A stretch of 64,000 nucleotides of DNA from a virus: positions 16,255-80,254 of IMG/VR virus record IMGVR_UViG_3300044811_000010. One strand, written 5' to 3'. The translations under genes and the position numbers were made by a program. A model generated the notes under the pieces. That model was given only the letters and a program-made list of their open reading frames with translations. It was not told where the DNA came from and did not search any database. The stretch's first letter is position 1. Each line of letters starts with the position of its first letter. This document shows, piece by piece, positions 61,692 to 64,000 of this stretch.

Positions 61692-61913
61692 TCAGCCGCC
61701 GCGCGGCTTGCCGGAAAGGATGCGCGACTGACGGTGGATGGTGGCGCCGACGTTTTCGACGGCGTCCCATGCATCGCGCGTTGCCTGATTGGCACACTCC
61801 GGGTCAGCGGCCGTTGCGCGGTCAGCCGCCGCTAGCAGGGCTTCGATTCGCGCGGCGGCTTCGCGAATCTTCGCAACGCGCTTGGCGGTCGGCATGGGTG
61901 CTCGGTTGCTCAT
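61692..61913 (-). CDS. Small helical protein (73 aa)
   Basis: ATG at 61913 preceded by AAGCGAGCTATCCCAA. Helical, alanine-rich (TAKRVAKIREAAARIEALLA, then AVENVGATIHRQSRIL). No family. Confidence 0.5.
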   Translation of the reverse strand: MSNRAPMPTAKRVAKIREAAARIEALLAAADRATAADPECANQATRDAWDAVENVGATIHRQSRILSGKPRGG

Positions 61914-61956
61914 TTGGGATAGCTCGCTTTCGGGATAGCTGACTGTGTGGACGGTA

Positions 61957-62718
61957 CTACGCGCTCCGGACGAATCCGGAGCGGTCACGCTTGGCCCGGC
62001 CCTTAGCCCGCAGACCGACAATGACTCCGCTAGGGTCAAGGAATCGTAGGTCTGTTGAGTCACCATCGACTACCGGGCGCCCCATGTACTCAGCGGGCAG
62101 GGTATGGCCCTTACCAGTGTCGAACACTGCCGCGACGTTGAGCCCGGCGCGCAGCGCGTCGAGCGCCTTTAGATCGTTTGACTCCGCGAGACTGAACGTA
62201 AGAGAGTAGTTCGGGATGCTCGCGACCAACGGCCGCAAACGCGCGGGCCATTTCGTGTAATCGTAGAACGTGATTGCCGGGAACGCGGCCATGATGTTGG
62301 CGAACGTCTCGCCGTTGCGCTCCACCGGGAACCGTTCCCATGGCAGGTCCGACGTTCCGTTGAGCCTCACGGCCGGATTGAATCCATGCCGCGCGGCCGC
62401 CTTCTCATGCTTCGCGACTTCCGCGACCAACGTAGCCAGAAAGCTGGCGCGGTCGGCGTGGAAAAACCGCGTCCGGCGAATCCGCGCAGCCTGAATCATG
62501 TTCAGTCCGTCGGAATCGAGCCCGATTCCGCCGCGACCTGCCGTATTCAGGCAAGCCGCCGCACAACCTGCCGTTGCATGCGGGCAGACATTCCGGCCGG
62601 ACACCTTCTCCGGAGCAAGGTGCATGATCGCGGTCAGATAACCGCGACCCTCACCCTTCGCCGTTTTCGGATTGCCCATAGTGAGCAATGCGAGGGGCGG
62701 AGCGTTCAGGTCGAACAT
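61957..62718 (-). CDS. gp88-family phage protein with Cys motif
   Basis: 253 residues from ATG 62718 (overlaps upstream stop). GNPKTAKGEGRGYLTAIMHL, then NVCPHATAGCAAACLNTAGRGG, and VRLNGTSDLPWE with ITFYDYTKW are the signature of a widespread phage family named gene product 88 in mycobacteriophages. The C-x7-C-x3-C cluster suggests a metal or Fe-S site. Function is not established; the conserved NGTSD and YDYTK motifs look catalytic. Confidence 0.72.
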   Translation of the reverse strand: MFDLNAPPLALLTMGNPKTAKGEGRGYLTAIMHLAPEKVSGRNVCPHATAGCAAACLNTAGRGGIGLDSDGLNMIQAARIRRTRFFHADRASFLATLVAEVAKHEKAAARHGFNPAVRLNGTSDLPWERFPVERNGETFANIMAAFPAITFYDYTKWPARLRPLVASIPNYSLTFSLAESNDLKALDALRAGLNVAAVFDTGKGHTLPAEYMGRPVVDGDSTDLRFLDPSGVIVGLRAKGRAKRDRSGFVRSA

Positions 62719-62870
62719 CACGCGCCGAGCCCTGCCGCGCGTAGAAAGCGCACGCGGTCGAAGCGGGGATTGGCGGCCGCGCAGACGTTCGCGACCGCGA
62801 CGATTGAGTCCGTGCTAGCCTCGCTCGACTTCAGCGCAGCCGCTAGGGATTCGAAATGCTTTCTGGTCAT
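62718..62870 (-). CDS. Small helical protein (50 aa)
   Basis: Starts MTRKHFESLAAALKSSEAST, continues VAVANVCAAANPRFDRVRFL, a form common among short proteins next to gp88-like genes in actinophages. Overlaps both neighbours. Confidence 0.6.
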   Translation of the reverse strand: MTRKHFESLAAALKSSEASTDSIVAVANVCAAANPRFDRVRFLRAAGLGA

Positions 62871-63028
62871 TTCCGCACTTTCTGTACAGTCACGCGGTAG
62901 ACTTCGCCGCTGGGAAGGTGAACCGTCATTGTTCCGTCAGCGGATTGCCGACAGCCGGCGTCCAGCACTTCTTCCGCGACGCACTCCGCGCCATCGAGTA
63001 AGTGATTCTGGACTTCTTGCTTGCTCAT
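62867..63028 (-). CDS. Small protein (53 aa), first of the leftward region
   Basis: Start at ATG 63028, 7 bases after a CATACT -10 box and without Shine-Dalgarno, so probably leaderless. MSKQEVQNHLLDGAECVAEE, then DGTMTVHLPSGEVYRVTVQKV. Reads toward the small helical gene with ATGA overlap. Confidence 0.55.
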   Translation of the reverse strand: MSKQEVQNHLLDGAECVAEEVLDAGCRQSADGTMTVHLPSGEVYRVTVQKVRK

Positions 63029-63035
63029 GGGCCGT

Positions 63036-63150
63036 AGTATGACGACTCGCCGGAGTCCGTCAAGTGCCATTGTTCGATTCCTTACATTCGCCGGCGCATG
63101 TTCGATTCCTTACATTTGCACTTGACGCGGCTCGGGCAAGCTGGGATGTT
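63036..63150. promoter_or_regulatory. Divergent promoter region with two 18-bp direct repeats
   Basis: Leftward promoter: -35 TTGACG (63058-63063) and -10 CATACT (63036-63041), spacer 16. Rightward promoter: -35 TTGACG (63122-63127) and -10 GATGTT (63145-63150), spacer 17. Between the two -35 boxes lie two identical 18-bp repeats TGTTCGATTCCTTACATT at 63071-63088 and 63099-63116 (28-bp spacing), well placed for a regulator acting on both promoters. Confidence 0.65.
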
Positions 63151-63156
63151 GTGCGC

Positions 63157-63207
63157 ATGGAAACACCGATTGTCCATGAAATCCCGAGCAGTCGAAAGGT
63201 CAAGTAA
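63157..63207 (+). CDS. Leader peptide (16 aa), leaderless
   Basis: ATG lies 6 bases after the rightward -10. The 16-residue frame METPIVHEIPSSRKVK ends in TAA overlapping the ATG of the secreted protein, so it could couple or tune its translation. Confidence 0.4.
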   Translation: METPIVHEIPSSRKVK

Positions 63208-63581
63208 TGAACTACCGTCGAGCAACCCTTGCCGCGTTCGTCTACGCGCTCCTATGGGTCGCCTTCTCTGCGGCCATCCTTCCGGCCCTTGCATCGGCCC
63301 GGCCCGTGAATCTGACGGACGCTACCTACGCGCCGTCGCGACTCGTGTACTTGCAGCCTCACATGGCCGCTACGTTCGACGTTGACCAGTGCCCGCGCGG
63401 AACCTACTTCTCCGAGGTCAGTGCGTATCGGTGGAATGGTCACGCGCTCAGCGCTCAGCGCTGGAACGCTGACCATACGGTCACGTATTGGAGCTACGGC
63501 CGCGAGCGCATTACGTTCGACGGAATCACGTTCCGCAACGCTACGCACCACCACGTACTAGTGGCGGGATGGTGCGAGTAA
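63207..63581 (+). CDS. Secreted protein (124 aa)
   Basis: Signal peptide about 1-31 (AAFVYALLWVAFSAAILPALASA). Mature domain about 90 residues, beta-rich with W/Y/H content (GTYFSEVSAYRWNGHALSAQ, TYWSYGRERITFDG) and two cysteines (QCPRG, GWCE) likely bridged. GAAAGG precedes the ATG. Extracellular role unknown. Confidence 0.6.
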   Translation: MNYRRATLAAFVYALLWVAFSAAILPALASARPVNLTDATYAPSRLVYLQPHMAATFDVDQCPRGTYFSEVSAYRWNGHALSAQRWNADHTVTYWSYGRERITFDGITFRNATHHHVLVAGWCE

Positions 63582-63775
63582 TGCTCTATCGCGTTGACAC
63601 CGAATCAGGACCAGTGCGCGATATGCTCGGCGTTCGGCTTATCAGTAGGTGGGCTATCGCGCGACGTATCGCTATGGAGGCCCATGAGCGCACGCAAGAG
63701 ACAGTGACCATCACGCGCATTGGTCGCGCGGGTCATTTGTCGCATGCGCTGACTATTCCTAGGACGGGCGCATGA
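63581..63775 (+). CDS. Hypothetical protein (64 aa)
   Basis: ATG overlaps the secreted protein's stop. Small basic alpha-beta protein (MLYRVDTESGPVRDMLGVRL, then MEAHERTQETVTITRIGRAG). Ends overlapping a possible 24-aa frame. Confidence 0.5.
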   Translation: MLYRVDTESGPVRDMLGVRLISRWAIARRIAMEAHERTQETVTITRIGRAGHLSHALTIPRTGA

Positions 63776-63846
63776 TGCGCGCATGGATTCGCGAAGTGCT
63801 CGCCGCCATCGGGCGCATGGAGCATGAGCGCAGTAGGTATCTCTGA
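63772..63846 (+). CDS. Possible 24-aa peptide
   Basis: A short frame (MMRAWIREVLAAIGRMEHER, R/E-rich helix) coupled by ATGA. Too short to be sure. Confidence 0.3.
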   Translation: MMRAWIREVLAAIGRMEHERSRYL

Positions 63847-63871
63847 ACCGTCGCACCCCTCACGTTCCACA

Positions 63872-63928
63872 ATCCCTAGCGACCCTCGCACCGATTCCCG
63901 CGTGAGCATCCCTAGGGTCGCTAGGGAT
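63872..63928 (+). terminator. Large hairpin, probable terminator
   Basis: 15-bp perfect inverted repeat (63872-63886 and 63914-63928, ATCCCTAGCGACCCT). An alternative 9-bp hairpin GCATCCCTA/TAGGGATGC lies within, so two folds compete. It ends the short plus-strand operon. The remaining bases to 64000 show no gene. Confidence 0.5.
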
Positions 63929-64000
63929 GCTGGTACGTCGGGCCGAAAGAATCGCGAATCCGCCGGCGGACCCTGGCGGGATACGCGGTGGTGCTCCCAC

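Noticed and set aside
1-64000. CRISPR array, transposase or integrase/attachment site
   Set aside because: No regularly spaced direct repeats of array type, no transposase motif, and no tyrosine or serine recombinase signature were found.

Overview
The window is a slice of a tailed-phage genome (siphovirus-type, HK97-fold capsid) with high GC content. The host is most likely a high-GC actinobacterium. The reasons are GC-rich codon use, many genes whose start codon lies only 6-7 bases after a TAnnnT -10 box (leaderless transcripts), a ReqiPepy6 gp37-like tail gene, and a secreted collagen-like protein (45961-46530) of a kind common in Actinobacteria, notably Thermoleophilia. No integrase, repressor or tRNA gene was recognised, so a lytic life style is favoured. 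The portal gene is not visible and probably lies left of base 1, so this is not the whole genome.

Left arm, plus strand (1-24.7 kb): small genes, a class II ribonucleotide reductase, prohead protease, major capsid protein, then a cassette of putative head or tail accessory proteins including a 16-fold repeat protein. Head-tail connector genes, major tail protein, frameshifted tail assembly chaperone pair, a 1768-aa tape measure, distal tail and minor tail proteins follow. The lysis cassette has an M15-type peptidase, a lysozyme-fold enzyme and a holin. After a strong terminator come small genes, a SLOG-family protein, an HNH nuclease and a small membrane protein. Unusually, both terminase subunits lie on the opposite strand, converging on this operon.

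Middle, minus strand (24.7-44.3 kb): a long, tightly coupled leftward operon (ATGA, GTGA and TGATG overlaps) for replication and nucleotide metabolism. It encodes an SNF2-type ATPase, archaeo-eukaryotic-type primase, RecA/DnaB-like ATPase, family A DNA polymerase with a zinc-ribbon insertion, dNMP kinase, MazG-like protein, NadR-like ATPase, RuvC-like resolvase, an AP2/GIY-YIG protein and a PTH2-type peptidyl-tRNA hydrolase. A plus-strand island at 44.3-45.8 kb holds five small membrane proteins.

Right arm, minus strand (45.8-63.0 kb): many small unknown genes in short operons. Most operons start with a near-consensus promoter, TTGACA-N17-TAnnnT. Recognisable products are RIIA- and RIIB-like proteins, an ATP-dependent DNA ligase, a macro-domain protein, a phosphoribosyltransferase, two cytosine-methyltransferase-like proteins, two WYL-like proteins and a gp88-family protein. 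A 400-bp AT-rich non-coding block (57842-58247) carries repeated TTCRTACCA sites, a 19-bp inverted repeat and a 20-bp palindrome, and is the best candidate for a replication origin or master control region. At 63.0-63.16 kb a divergent promoter region with two 18-bp direct repeats separates the leftward genes from a short plus-strand operon headed by a secreted protein.
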